This document shows positions 43,925-52,385 of a DNA stretch of 64,000 nucleotides, one piece after another. A program made the translations under genes and the position numbers. Position 1 is the first letter of the stretch; each line of letters opens with the position of its first letter. Source of the stretch: Paenarthrobacter ureafaciens (GTDB lineage Bacteria; Actinomycetota; Actinomycetes; Actinomycetales; Micrococcaceae); NCBI RefSeq assembly GCF_004028095.1, contig NZ_SBHM01000003.1:1-64000 (forward strand), written 5' to 3'. The notes below the pieces were generated by a model. The model searched no databases. It saw only the letters and a program-made list of their open reading frames with translations, and was not told the origin of the DNA.

Positions 43925-45028
43925 CTAGCACCCGTCCTTGTTGTTGGTTGCTTTGATTCCAGCGCCATCGCCAAGTTTGAGGCCTCCCGTGCGGCAAATG
44001 GTGTTGTCCGTCACGCTGATGTTCTGCAATTCACCGTGGAAAGTCAGCCAGGGACCCGGCATGTCGGTGAACGAGTTGCCCGACACCTGGATGTCCCGGA
44101 CTGCTGCGTTGCCGTCGTAGTAACCGGTTTGGATCCCGTTGGGCGAACCCCAAAAGGTGTTGTTTTCCACCGTGATGTTGTGGATGGAGTGCTTCCCGAC
44201 GGCCAGCTGCAGGCCGGAACCATGCGGGCCCCCGCGGACACGGTTGTTCCTGTACACCACGTCATGGACTTCGGCGCCGATCGATTGGGCCACCAGGCCG
44301 TCGTCGCCATCAGCTCCTTGTCCCTGGTCCACAGTGTTGCCTTCCACCACGCCGCCGTGGGAGTCGGTGATGTGGATGCCGTCCAACTGGTCATAGGAGC
44401 CGCTGCTGGTTGCAACGGTCTGGTTGTTGCGGACACAGAAGTCGCTGCTGGCCACTACCGCGATGGAATAGGTGAAGGGGTTTCTGGTTAGGACACCCTC
44501 CACCAGTGCGTTCTTGGAGTGCCGGACGTCCACGAGGTATTCGGAGAGCCGTCCGGGGGCATTTCCATCCAGCTGGTCTCCGCTGTGGTCCGCGGTCAGC
44601 CCGGCGATGGTCACGTTGTTGGCACCATTGGTGGTTATGAGCGGATGCCCTCCGAAAGGACCCTTTGAGGACAGGAATCCGGGCCCGGCCTTCAATACTG
44701 TGGCCGCGCCTTGGCCCTTGAGTGCAACGTTGGATTTGAGCACCAACGGCTTGTCCAGCATGAACGTTCCCTCGGGAAGCTGGAGAACAGCCCCTCCGTC
44801 CTTCGCCGCGGCGTCAATCGCCTTTTGCAGCGAGCGCGAGGTGTCTTCCGGATCCTTGTAGCCACCCACAACGTACTGGGTAACCTTTGTGGCTTGGCTT
44901 CCGGGGGCACTGCAATAGCCGGGCTCTGCGGGCCCCGTGCTTGGTTTGGCTGCCAGGGCCACTACTCCCAGGCTCGCCACGGCCACGACGGCGACCCCCA
45001 CGGCTACCTTGGCGGCGGCGGATTTCAT
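43925..45028 (-). CDS. Secreted right-handed beta-helix protein
   Basis: A 367-residue protein with an N-terminal signal or anchor segment (about residues 7-28). The body is a parallel beta-helix of the pectate-lyase-like superfamily, with repeating ... NNVTIAGL, NALVEGVL, GVVEGNTV, VVYRNNRVRGG, ITVENNTFWG, IQVSGNSFTD turns. Such proteins bind or cut polysaccharides. The strong acid pair needed for lysis is not obvious. It is convergent with the glycan operon and only 15 bases from it, so it may act on that polymer. Confidence 0.8.
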   Translation of the reverse strand: MKSAAAKVAVGVAVVAVASLGVVALAAKPSTGPAEPGYCSAPGSQATKVTQYVVGGYKDPEDTSRSLQKAIDAAAKDGGAVLQLPEGTFMLDKPLVLKSNVALKGQGAATVLKAGPGFLSSKGPFGGHPLITTNGANNVTIAGLTADHSGDQLDGNAPGRLSEYLVDVRHSKNALVEGVLTRNPFTYSIAVVASSDFCVRNNQTVATSSGSYDQLDGIHITDSHGGVVEGNTVDQGQGADGDDGLVAQSIGAEVHDVVYRNNRVRGGPHGSGLQLAVGKHSIHNITVENNTFWGSPNGIQTGYYDGNAAVRDIQVSGNSFTDMPGPWLTFHGELQNISVTDNTICRTGGLKLGDGAGIKATNNKDGC

Positions 45029-45185
45029 GGGATCACCTTATCCTGCGTTTATGGCATCTTTTCCTGCCGGCGCGATGGCGGGCAGTGCATGTCGAACGGG
45101 CCGGCGAAACGCTATGGCAACAGGAACCGAACGGTAAGACAATGGGCTCGTGGCCCGTCCTCACTCCGAAGGCAGCGGCGACACC

Positions 45186-46481
45186 ATGAACGATGCCGCC
45201 CGCGCGATACAGCGTGTCTACCTGACACTCACCTTGGGCAACACGATCGCGGCATCCTTCATCTGGGGCATCAACACCCTTTTCCTGCTGGATGCTGGAC
45301 TGAGCAACCTTGAGGCTTTCGCCGCGAACGCGTTCTTCACTGCGGGCATGGTCCTGTTCGAGGTGCCCACCGGTGTAGTTGCCGATGGGTGGGGTCGGCG
45401 TACTTCGTTCCTGCTGGGCACCATGACGCTCGCCTCGTCCACTTACCTCTACTACGTCCTCTGGCAGATCTCCGCACCGTTCTGGATGTGGGCGGTGGTG
45501 TCGGTGCTGTTGGGGCTTGGCTTCACGTTTTTCTCCGGGGCAGTTGAAGCCTGGCTGGTGGACGCCCTGCGGTATTCGGGATACGAAGGCGGCCTGGAAA
45601 CCGTCCTGGGCCGCGGGCAGATGGCGCAAGGAATCGCTATGCTGGTCGGCTCAGTGGCGGGGGGTGTCATTGCGCAGGCCACGGACCTTGGCGTGCCGTT
45701 CCTGCTGAGGGTCCTGGTACTCGTTGCCATGTTCGCGGTCGCTTTCCGGTTGATGCACGACGTCGGGTTCTCACCCGAGCGCTCCGCCCGCCCGTTGGAA
45801 GCCACGCGGACGGTGTTGTCGGCGTCGATCGAAAACGGTTTGAAAAACCGCCCCGTCCGGTACGTGATGCTCGCTGCTCCCTTCACTGCCGGCGTCGGGA
45901 TTTACGTTTTCTATGCTTTGCAGCCCTTCCTGCTTGAGCTGTTCGGCGATCCAAAGGCTTACTCGATTGCAGGGCTCGCGGCCGCGATCGTTGCCGGTTC
46001 GCAGGTTCTTGGGGGCTGGTTGGCACCGCATTTGCGAGGCATGTTCCACAGGCGCACTTCGGTGCTGATCCTGACCGGCGTCATCGGTGGGGCGATCCTG
46101 CTGGCCTTGGGGTTTACCAGCTTGTTCTGGGTTGCCTTGCTGCTGCTGGCGCTTTGGGCGGTCATGGGTTCGGCGGCCCTTCCGGTGCGGCAGGCGTACG
46201 TCAATGACATGATCCCGTCCAAGCAGCGCGCTACGGTCTTGAGCTTTGATTCCCTGATGGGTTCCAGCGGAGGCGTCGTGGTCCAACCGCTCCTGGGCCG
46301 CAGCGCGGACCTTTACGGCTATCCCGCGTCGCTGGCGATTGCCGGTGTCATCGAGTTGCTGGCCGTCCCGTTCCTTCTCGCCAGCCGCAAGCAAGCTCCT
46401 GCAGCCGACCGCGCCACGACGTCGCCGCCGGGCCACAGCGGACCGGAGCCCACGGGTTCGGACCGGGGCGTGGTGGCCTAG
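45186..46481 (+). CDS. MFS transporter
   Basis: A 431-residue major-facilitator protein with about 12 spans. The loop 2-3 motif GVVADGWGRRTSFLLG (about 63-78) marks the family, and VRQAYVNDMIPSKQRATVLSFDSLMGS (loop 10-11 region) is typical of drug-efflux types. Substrate unknown. The ATG at 45186 is chosen over the in-frame GTG at 45150 because the extra residues are polar and not conserved-looking. It is divergent from the beta-helix gene by 157 bases. Confidence 0.85.
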   Translation: MNDAARAIQRVYLTLTLGNTIAASFIWGINTLFLLDAGLSNLEAFAANAFFTAGMVLFEVPTGVVADGWGRRTSFLLGTMTLASSTYLYYVLWQISAPFWMWAVVSVLLGLGFTFFSGAVEAWLVDALRYSGYEGGLETVLGRGQMAQGIAMLVGSVAGGVIAQATDLGVPFLLRVLVLVAMFAVAFRLMHDVGFSPERSARPLEATRTVLSASIENGLKNRPVRYVMLAAPFTAGVGIYVFYALQPFLLELFGDPKAYSIAGLAAAIVAGSQVLGGWLAPHLRGMFHRRTSVLILTGVIGGAILLALGFTSLFWVALLLLALWAVMGSAALPVRQAYVNDMIPSKQRATVLSFDSLMGSSGGVVVQPLLGRSADLYGYPASLAIAGVIELLAVPFLLASRKQAPAADRATTSPPGHSGPEPTGSDRGVVA

Positions 46482-46509
46482 ATAGAGTCCGACGGCGACG
46501 CGTCGATTT

Positions 46510-46600
46510 AGTGCGGCCCGCGTCGGTGCAGTGCGGTACGTCGGCGGCTCAATGCAGCACGTCGGTGCAGTGCAGTGAGCCAGCGCAGTGAGCCGGTGCC
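46510..46600. repeat. Imperfect GTCGGTGCAGTGC repeats
   Basis: CGTCGGTGCAGTGC occurs at 46521-46534 and again at 46560-46573, with further related GCAGTGAGCC copies after it. The stretch fills the 137-base gap between the transporter and the next gene. Confidence 0.55.
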
Positions 46601-46618
46601 GTCAGCCAGCCCTGTGCG

Positions 46619-47197
46619 TCAGTCCGGTGGCAGGGGCGCCAGTAGAGCGTCTTTGAGCCCCGGCGACAGACCTTGGGGTACGTCCAGATCAACTGCCAAA
46701 GCCAGCAATGCCCTGCTGAAGTAGTTGCGGGCGGCCGCAGCCAGCGTAATATCGACAATCTCGCGATCGCTGAACCCTGCGTCGCGCAGGCGGAGGGTGT
46801 CGTCGTCGGACATGGCGGACGGCTCCGTGCTGAGCTTCACCGCGTAATCCATCATGGCCACTTCTTCCGGTGGCAATCCCGCCGTTCGGTAGTCGCGGGC
46901 GATCGCCGCCAGTTCTTCTTCGTCGATAATCGCCAGGGTCTTCTTCCCGTGCGCGAGGCGGCAGTGGGAAGATCCGATGGCTTGGGCAGCGGCCAAGGTG
47001 ACAAGCTCATAGCGCCTGAGCCCGAGGGAGGAACCTATGGCGCGCGCCAGCGACGCCCACGCCTCGTAGGCCTCGGGGTTGAGGCTTACAGCTTTGGTGT
47101 GGCTGGGAACGTAGCCCAGGGACTTGAGGTCGGATTGGTAAATGTCAGCCGTCCGGCCGGTGGCCTCAGCTTCCGAGGGTACGTTAAGGATGGACAT
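46619..47197 (-). CDS. Carboxymuconolactone decarboxylase / peroxidase-related family protein
   Basis: A 192-residue AhpD-like helical protein. The active helix reads ELVTLAAAQAIGSSHCRLAHG (about 66-86). The usual CxxC is SxxC here: the second Cys and the following His are kept, but the first Cys is Ser. That rules out the simple disulfide relay of AhpD; related 'peroxidase-related' proteins show the same change. Its function is uncertain. The ATG at 47197 is chosen; the frame stays open to 47347 without conserved sequence. Confidence 0.8.
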   Translation of the reverse strand: MSILNVPSEAEATGRTADIYQSDLKSLGYVPSHTKAVSLNPEAYEAWASLARAIGSSLGLRRYELVTLAAAQAIGSSHCRLAHGKKTLAIIDEEELAAIARDYRTAGLPPEEVAMMDYAVKLSTEPSAMSDDDTLRLRDAGFSDREIVDITLAAAARNYFSRALLALAVDLDVPQGLSPGLKDALLAPLPPD

Positions 47198-47253
47198 GGC
47201 CGATATTCTGGCCCTCGACCGGACAGTTGTAAATGCCTGGATTACTGAACCGT

Positions 47254-47607
47254 TTACCTGCGCCCCGAGGCGTGCCGGACGCAGAAGGGAGTCCAAGGGC
47301 GGGCTTCCAAGCGACCCTCGGGTATTTCCTCCCCGCAAACGGCACATCGGCCGTAGGTACCGGCGTCAATGCGGGCCAACGCCGCCTCGATTTGCTCCAA
47401 TCCCCCACGGCTTTGCTCCATGAGGGCCCCGGCCTGTGACAGTTCGAACGCTATGGTGCTGCCTTCGGGGTCATGCTCGTCGTCCACATTGGAGTCCACC
47501 CGGGCGGCGCTTACCGAGCGGATGTCGCCGCGAAGGGAGTCCAGGAGGGTGAGCTTTTGCTCCTTCTCCCGGTTCAATATCGCGCGGAACCGCTCAGCAT
47601 CCACCAT
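47254..47607 (-). CDS. DksA/TraR-type zinc finger protein
   Basis: A 117-residue protein with an N-terminal coiled coil (about 5-80) and a C-terminal zinc knuckle CAVCGEEI ... PFCVRHA: C88, C91, C109 and H112, so the fourth ligand is His rather than Cys. The coiled-coil tip does not carry the classical DxxDxA of E. coli DksA; the loop reads NVDDEHDPEGS. It is expected to bind in the RNA polymerase secondary channel or to be a small regulator of unclear target. It is close behind the PPOX-fold gene on the same strand. Confidence 0.82.
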   Translation of the reverse strand: MVDAERFRAILNREKEQKLTLLDSLRGDIRSVSAARVDSNVDDEHDPEGSTIAFELSQAGALMEQSRGGLEQIEAALARIDAGTYGRCAVCGEEIPEGRLEARPWTPFCVRHASGRR

Positions 47608-47610
47608 GGT

Positions 47611-48093
47611 TCAGAGATCTACGGTGTCGCTCTCCCCGACACTCATCCGGGAGTTCGTCACTTTGGACTTGACCCACTGCAGGACGGTCGCGGCCGTACC
47701 GCCGGGACTGGTCCAGTATTCCGCGGAGTCGGAATCCACGCGAAGCAGGCAGGCCTCGGGAGTTTCCGGTCCGTCCGGGAACCATGCTTCAGCGGCCTGG
47801 CTCCACTGCTGGCGGATCTTCGCCCGGTCCGTTACGACCTCCGCTGTTCCAGCCACGGAGACCCACTCGGTCCTCCGGCCAAAGGATACGTTGACCCGGG
47901 CATCTGCCTTCACGTGCGCCACCTGGGATGTCCCGAGAGAAGTCAGGAACCACAGGTCGCCGTCTTCCTGGACCTCCTGAACGGCAAGGGGCCGGCTGAC
48001 GAGCACTCCGGACTCATTGATGGTGGTGAGCATCCCGATTCTGGAGTCGTTGATGATTTCCGTGACCTTGCTGATGCCGTGTTCTTCAGTCAT
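47611..48093 (-). CDS. Pyridoxamine 5'-phosphate oxidase-fold protein
   Basis: A 160-residue split-barrel flavin-binding protein like general stress protein 26. IGMLTTINESGVLVSRPLAV (about 19-38), DLWFLTSLGTSQVAHVKAD and VNVSFGRRTEWVSVAG are the typical strands. It may bind FMN or F420, but it lacks the full pyridoxamine oxidase active site. It sits three bases before the DksA-like gene, so the two are probably co-transcribed. Confidence 0.82.
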   Translation of the reverse strand: MTEEHGISKVTEIINDSRIGMLTTINESGVLVSRPLAVQEVQEDGDLWFLTSLGTSQVAHVKADARVNVSFGRRTEWVSVAGTAEVVTDRAKIRQQWSQAAEAWFPDGPETPEACLLRVDSDSAEYWTSPGGTAATVLQWVKSKVTNSRMSVGESDTVDL

Positions 48094-48152
48094 GTTCGCC
48101 TCGTTTCCTCTGGTCAGGGAAGGTCCCCACGTCAGCCTATTAGTAAGTTGCC

Positions 48153-48782
48153 TTATTTTCTAGCCGGAGGTGGGCCCTCCAAGACCGTGGGGATGTACTC
48201 CAACAACTGGGACCGACCATCAAAAGTCCTGCTGTTAATCAACTCAAGGGCAACGTCCGGGTAGCCGTCATAGATCCTTTCGCTTCCGGTCCGGCCCGTG
48301 ATCACGGGGAAGATAACAAGCCGGAACCGGTCCACGAGCCCGGCGGTCAGCAGGGACCTGGACAGGCTGAGGCTGCCCAGCGTCGACAACGTCCCTGTAC
48401 GGGTGCGTTTCATCTCCCGAACGGCCTCCACGGCATCGCCGCGAATCAACTCGCAATGTGGCCAGGCAAGGGGCTCTTGCAGGGTAGAGGAGAAGACGAC
48501 CTTCCGCATGTCAGCCAAGCCACCCAGGCTGGCGCCTTCATCTTCGGAGAACGCGGCAGAGTCGTCCACCGCCTGCTGGGACAGTCCAGCCATCACCCTG
48601 TAGGTATTCGCTCCCATGAGGGTGGTGAAATCCTTCTTTCCCTCTTCTTCGAGCCAGGCAAGGTATTCCGGTCCTTCAAGGCCCCACCAGCCCGGCCAAC
48701 CCTCGCCGGAGGCGTAGCCGTCCAAACTGATGATCAGGTCCACCATTAACTCTGCGCCGGACTTTTCGTTTGCTTCACTCAT
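48153..48782 (-). CDS. Dihydrofolate-reductase-like (RibD C-terminal domain) protein (second)
   Basis: A 209-residue RibD C-terminal/DHFR-like protein, clearly different from the one at 7549. LMVDLIISLDGYASGEGWPG (about 12-31), LMGANTYRVMAG (about 54-65) and TLSTLGSLSLSRSLLTAGLVD (NADPH site, about 133-153) mark the fold. The start is the ATG at 48782, with AAGGAG seven bases upstream. Substrate unknown. Confidence 0.8.
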   Translation of the reverse strand: MSEANEKSGAELMVDLIISLDGYASGEGWPGWWGLEGPEYLAWLEEEGKKDFTTLMGANTYRVMAGLSQQAVDDSAAFSEDEGASLGGLADMRKVVFSSTLQEPLAWPHCELIRGDAVEAVREMKRTRTGTLSTLGSLSLSRSLLTAGLVDRFRLVIFPVITGRTGSERIYDGYPDVALELINSRTFDGRSQLLEYIPTVLEGPPPARK

Positions 48783-48813
48783 AATTGGCTCCTTGTGCAT
48801 CTGCATGTGCCGT

Positions 48814-48859
48814 TGCGACCCGCCTTCGCGGCGCCCGCCGATCCGCTGCGACCCGCCTT
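48814..48859. repeat. Direct repeat of TGCGACCCGCCTT
   Basis: The 13-base sequence occurs at 48814-48826 and 48847-48859, 33 bases apart, in the gap between the reductase-like gene and the second LigD-like gene. Confidence 0.5.
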
Positions 48860-48995
48860 GCCGGGGCTCACCAATCCAGACGCGGCTACCATCCGGAGGC
48901 GGCCATGCTATCGCCGTGCCAACGCGTGCTCAAGGGTCACCGCCTGGTGCAGCAGGCTATGGTCCACACCGCTGATCGTTGCTAGCGTGTCGCCC

Positions 48996-50240
48996 ATGAC
49001 TCCGTCCAAGACCCCGGCCGAGATTCTTACGATCGATGATGTGGACGTCCGCGTCTCCAGTCCGGACAAGCTGGTCTTCCCGGAGCCGGGACTCACCAAA
49101 CTGGACCTTGTCCGGTACTACCTGTCGGTTGCCGAAGGCGCACTCCGTGGAGCCGGCGGGCGGCCCATGGTCCTCAAGCGCTTCCCCAAGGGCATCGACG
49201 CGGAGCCGTTCTTCCAGAAGCGCGTTCCGGAGAACCACCCACCCTTCATCGACACCGCAACACTGCATTACTCCTCCGGCACTTCGGCCGAGGAAGCCGT
49301 GATACGGGACGCCGCCGGTCTCGCGTGGGTGGTGAACCTTGGCTGCCTTGACCTCAACCCCCATCCCGTGCGGGCCGAAGACCTCGACCACCCCGACGAA
49401 CTCCGGATCGACCTTGATCCGATGCCGGGCGTGGACTGGAAACAAATAGTGGATGTCGCCTACGTGGCTCGGGAGGTGCTGGACGACGTCGGACTGGTTG
49501 GCTGGCCCAAGACCAGTGGCTCCCGCGGACTCCACATCATGGTCCGGATAGCGCCGGACCATGACTACCGGCAGGTCCGGCTGGCTGCCGAAACCCTCGC
49601 GCGCGAAGTCGGGAACCGGGCGCCCGGGCTGGCCACGGCCCGGTGGTGGAAAGAGGAACGGGGCGAGAGCGTATTTGTTGACTTCAACCAGAACGCCAAA
49701 GACCGCACCGTGGCCTCCGCCTACTCCATCAGGCCCCTGCCGGACGCCAGGGTCTCCACGCCACTGACGTGGAAAGAACTAGCAACCATCCGGCCGGACC
49801 AGTTCACAGTCCTCACCGTCCCTGGCAGGTACAAGGACATCGGCGATCCCCACGATGGCATCGACCAAGCCCCGGGAAACCTGGAGGGCCTCCTCGCGCT
49901 CGCGGAGGAATTGGGCCCGGCGGAAAAGGCACCCAGGGCAGGCGACGGGTCCGGACGCCGGAAATCGACCATGCCGCTCATCGAAGTAGCCCGGACCAAA
50001 ACCAAGCCGGAAGCCCTCGAAGCCCTGGAGGAGTGGAAAGCCAACCACGCGGACGTCGTTCCCGAGTTGCATCCGGCGGACGTCCTGGTGGATGGGATGC
50101 GCGGCTCAAGCTCGCTCTGGTACCGCGTTCGGGTGAACCTCCAGCATGTCCCCGAGGACAAGCGGCCACAGCAGGAGAAGCTGATCGCTGACTACGATCC
50201 GTGGGCGGGCAAGGAGTGGTCCGGCGGACCGGAGAGGTAA
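48996..50240 (+). CDS. LigD-type polymerase/primase domain protein (second copy)
   Basis: A 414-residue LigD polymerase-domain protein with RIDLDPMPGVDW (DxD metal site, about 138-149), KTSGSRGLHIMVR and TARWWKEERGESVFVDFNQ. It is longer than the copy at 21361 and has a C-terminal extension of about 100 residues (from about 310) with no ligase motif (no KxDG). It may be a stand-alone primase-polymerase for repair. No ribosome site is seen before the ATG; a TAGCGT box lies seven bases upstream. Confidence 0.85.
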   Translation: MTPSKTPAEILTIDDVDVRVSSPDKLVFPEPGLTKLDLVRYYLSVAEGALRGAGGRPMVLKRFPKGIDAEPFFQKRVPENHPPFIDTATLHYSSGTSAEEAVIRDAAGLAWVVNLGCLDLNPHPVRAEDLDHPDELRIDLDPMPGVDWKQIVDVAYVAREVLDDVGLVGWPKTSGSRGLHIMVRIAPDHDYRQVRLAAETLAREVGNRAPGLATARWWKEERGESVFVDFNQNAKDRTVASAYSIRPLPDARVSTPLTWKELATIRPDQFTVLTVPGRYKDIGDPHDGIDQAPGNLEGLLALAEELGPAEKAPRAGDGSGRRKSTMPLIEVARTKTKPEALEALEEWKANHADVVPELHPADVLVDGMRGSSSLWYRVRVNLQHVPEDKRPQQEKLIADYDPWAGKEWSGGPER

Positions 50241-50266
50241 GCCCCCGGCCCGCCGGAACCAGGGTC

Positions 50267-52015
50267 CTAGCGGCGCGGAATGTTGCGGAGGTTGCTGCGG
50301 GCCATGCTGACGGCCTCCCCCGCTCCGCGGTTCAGCACCACCTTGGACATGGCCGTGGCGAAACCGATGACCTGCGAGCCGGAGATCTTCGGAGGGATGG
50401 ACAGCGCCTGCGGATCGGTGATCAGTTCCACGAGTGCGGGGCCGGGATGTGCGAACGCTTCCCGGTAGGCTGACTCAATGTCTGCCGGGTCCGTCACCCG
50501 CACCGCGTGAAAACCGAGTGCTTTGGCCACAGCGGCATAGTTGGCATCCGGGACGTCCACCCCGAAGTCGGGCAGGCCATCCACCAGCATCTCCAGTTTC
50601 ACCATGCCCAACGTGGAGTTGTTGAACACGACCACCTTCACGGGCAACTTGTGGGCAGCCACGGTGATGAGTTCACCCAGCAGCATGGACAGTCCCCCGT
50701 CGCCGGAGACCGACACCACCTGGCGGCCCGGATAGGCCAATTGCGCTCCAATGGCGTGCGGGAGGGCATTGGCCATGGAACCGTGAAGGAACGACCCAAT
50801 CAGCCGGCGGGTCCCCAAAGGGTTGATGTAGCGCGCCGTCCACACATTGCACATGCCGGTGTCCGCAGTGAAGATCGCATCCTCGGCGGCCACCTGGTCC
50901 AACAACGACGCCGCGTATTCCGGGTGGATGGGCTGTTTCTTCTCCACCTTCCGCGTGTAGGCTCCCACAGCCTTGTTCATCAAGCGGTCGTGTTTCTTGA
51001 GCATCTGGTCCAGAAAGCGGCGGCTCGACTTCGGCTTCACCAGGGGCAGGAGCGCAGTGAGGGTGGGGAGCACATCACCCTGGACGGCGATGTCGACGTC
51101 GGTCCGCCTCCCCAATCGCTGGGCGGCGCGGTCTACCTGCGCCGTGCGGGTCTCCGGAAGGAACTGGTCATAGGGAAAGTCGGTTCCCAGGAGGACCAGC
51201 AGGTCAGCGTCTTCAATGCCTTCGGCCGCGGCTCCGTAGCCGAGCAGTCCCGTCATGCCAATGTCGAACGGGTTGTCGTACTGGACAAAATCCTTGCCGC
51301 GCAGGGAATGCCCGATCGGAGCCTTCGCCAACTCAGCCAGGGCAATCAACTCGCTGTGTGCTCCCTCGACGCCCGCGCCGGCAAAAATGGCGACCTTGCC
51401 GGCGTCGTTGATGGCATCGGCGAGTTCCTGCACGCTGGCCGGATCCGGAACCAAACTGGCGGGGCGGAACGTCGCCGGAAGTGGCGTTGAAGCCGTGGCT
51501 TCCAGGCCCGCAATGTCACCGGGCAGAGTGACGACGGCGACGCCCCTCAACGCGACGGCATTTTGGATGGCGCTATGCATGACGCGCGGCGCCTGGTCGG
51601 TGGTGCTCACCAGTTCGGAGTACACCGAGCATTCGTTGAAGAGCCGGTCCGGGTGGGTCTCCTGGAAGAACCCGCTGCCTATTTGCTTGCTTGGGATGTG
51701 GGAGGCAATCGCCAGCACCGGGGCGCCGGTACGGTTGGCGTCATAGAGGCCATTGATCAGGTGGAGGTTGCCGGGGCCGCAGGAACCGGCACACACGGCC
51801 AGCTTTCCGGTGAGTTGCGCTTCGGCCGCTGCGGCGAACGCGGCAGCTTCTTCATGCCGGACGTGGATCCAATCGATACCCCCTTGGGCGGAGCCGCCGG
51901 TCTGCCGGACAGCATCGACGAGGGGGTTGAGGCTGTCGCCCACGATCCCGTAGATACGCTGCACTCCGGCAGCTTGGAGTTGTTCGATGAGTTGGGTTGC
52001 AAGCTCTTTGGCCAT
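50267..52015 (-). CDS. poxB: Pyruvate dehydrogenase (quinone) / pyruvate oxidase
   Basis: A 582-residue thiamine-diphosphate enzyme that converts pyruvate to acetate and CO2 and passes electrons to quinone at the membrane. It has the N-terminal RIYGIVGDSLNPLVDAV (about 20-36), the catalytic Glu in WIHVRHEEAAAFAAAAEA, an FAD domain (about 190-330), and the ThDP motif VSVSGDGGLSMLLGE (GDG, about 437-451) with the NN-type end VVFNNSTLG. It follows the DUF2945 gene by 20 bases. Confidence 0.93.
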   Translation of the reverse strand: MAKELATQLIEQLQAAGVQRIYGIVGDSLNPLVDAVRQTGGSAQGGIDWIHVRHEEAAAFAAAAEAQLTGKLAVCAGSCGPGNLHLINGLYDANRTGAPVLAIASHIPSKQIGSGFFQETHPDRLFNECSVYSELVSTTDQAPRVMHSAIQNAVALRGVAVVTLPGDIAGLEATASTPLPATFRPASLVPDPASVQELADAINDAGKVAIFAGAGVEGAHSELIALAELAKAPIGHSLRGKDFVQYDNPFDIGMTGLLGYGAAAEGIEDADLLVLLGTDFPYDQFLPETRTAQVDRAAQRLGRRTDVDIAVQGDVLPTLTALLPLVKPKSSRRFLDQMLKKHDRLMNKAVGAYTRKVEKKQPIHPEYAASLLDQVAAEDAIFTADTGMCNVWTARYINPLGTRRLIGSFLHGSMANALPHAIGAQLAYPGRQVVSVSGDGGLSMLLGELITVAAHKLPVKVVVFNNSTLGMVKLEMLVDGLPDFGVDVPDANYAAVAKALGFHAVRVTDPADIESAYREAFAHPGPALVELITDPQALSIPPKISGSQVIGFATAMSKVVLNRGAGEAVSMARSNLRNIPRR

Positions 52016-52035
52016 AGTGCTCCTCCTCGCCAGCG

Positions 52036-52242
52036 CTACTTCTTCTCGGTCAGGGCCGAGGCTTTATGCGCCGCACGGGCACCGGTCTTGTCCGACTCCA
52101 CGATGTATTGCGGCTCATCCTCGCTGGCCCGGTGCGTGTTGCCTTCGAGTTCGAAGTCGGACGTCTTCTTCTCGACGATTTTCCCGTGCGTCGCGCCCTG
52201 GGACGTGTTCCATTCGACGTGCGTGCCTTTGCTTAGCGTCAT
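52036..52242 (-). CDS. DUF2945 (hypervirulence-associated TUDOR-like) small protein
   Basis: A 68-residue protein matching the DUF2945/HVA1 small beta-barrel family: KGTHVEWNTSQGATHGKIVE (about 5-24) and SEDEPQYIVESDKTGARAAHK (about 42-62) are the usual blocks. Its role is unknown. The ATG at 52242 has AAGGAG five bases upstream. It is directly upstream of poxB, with which it is probably co-transcribed, and divergent from the aromatic operon. Confidence 0.82.
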   Translation of the reverse strand: MTLSKGTHVEWNTSQGATHGKIVEKKTSDFELEGNTHRASEDEPQYIVESDKTGARAAHKASALTEKK

Positions 52243-52350
52243 GGCTGCTCCTTGCGTCTGGAGGGCAACCGCCCTTTCAGGCGGACCCGGGTGTCCAGCC
52301 ATAGTAAGCACGTTGGGCCCTTGACACCTTCCCGCAGATGAGCCAGAGTG

Positions 52351-52362
52351 ATCGTATACGAT
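52351..52362. promoter_or_regulatory. GntR/FCD operator upstream of the homoprotocatechuate operon
   Basis: ATCGTATACGAT is a perfect 12-bp palindrome around GTATAC, the core seen in operators of GntR regulators of the FCD group. It lies 24 bases before the first gene, whose operon includes a GntR/FCD gene. A TTGACA (52321-52326) is a possible -35 box, but its -10 partner is unclear. Confidence 0.6.
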
Positions 52363-52385
52363 TTCATACTCGATGAGGAGTGGGT

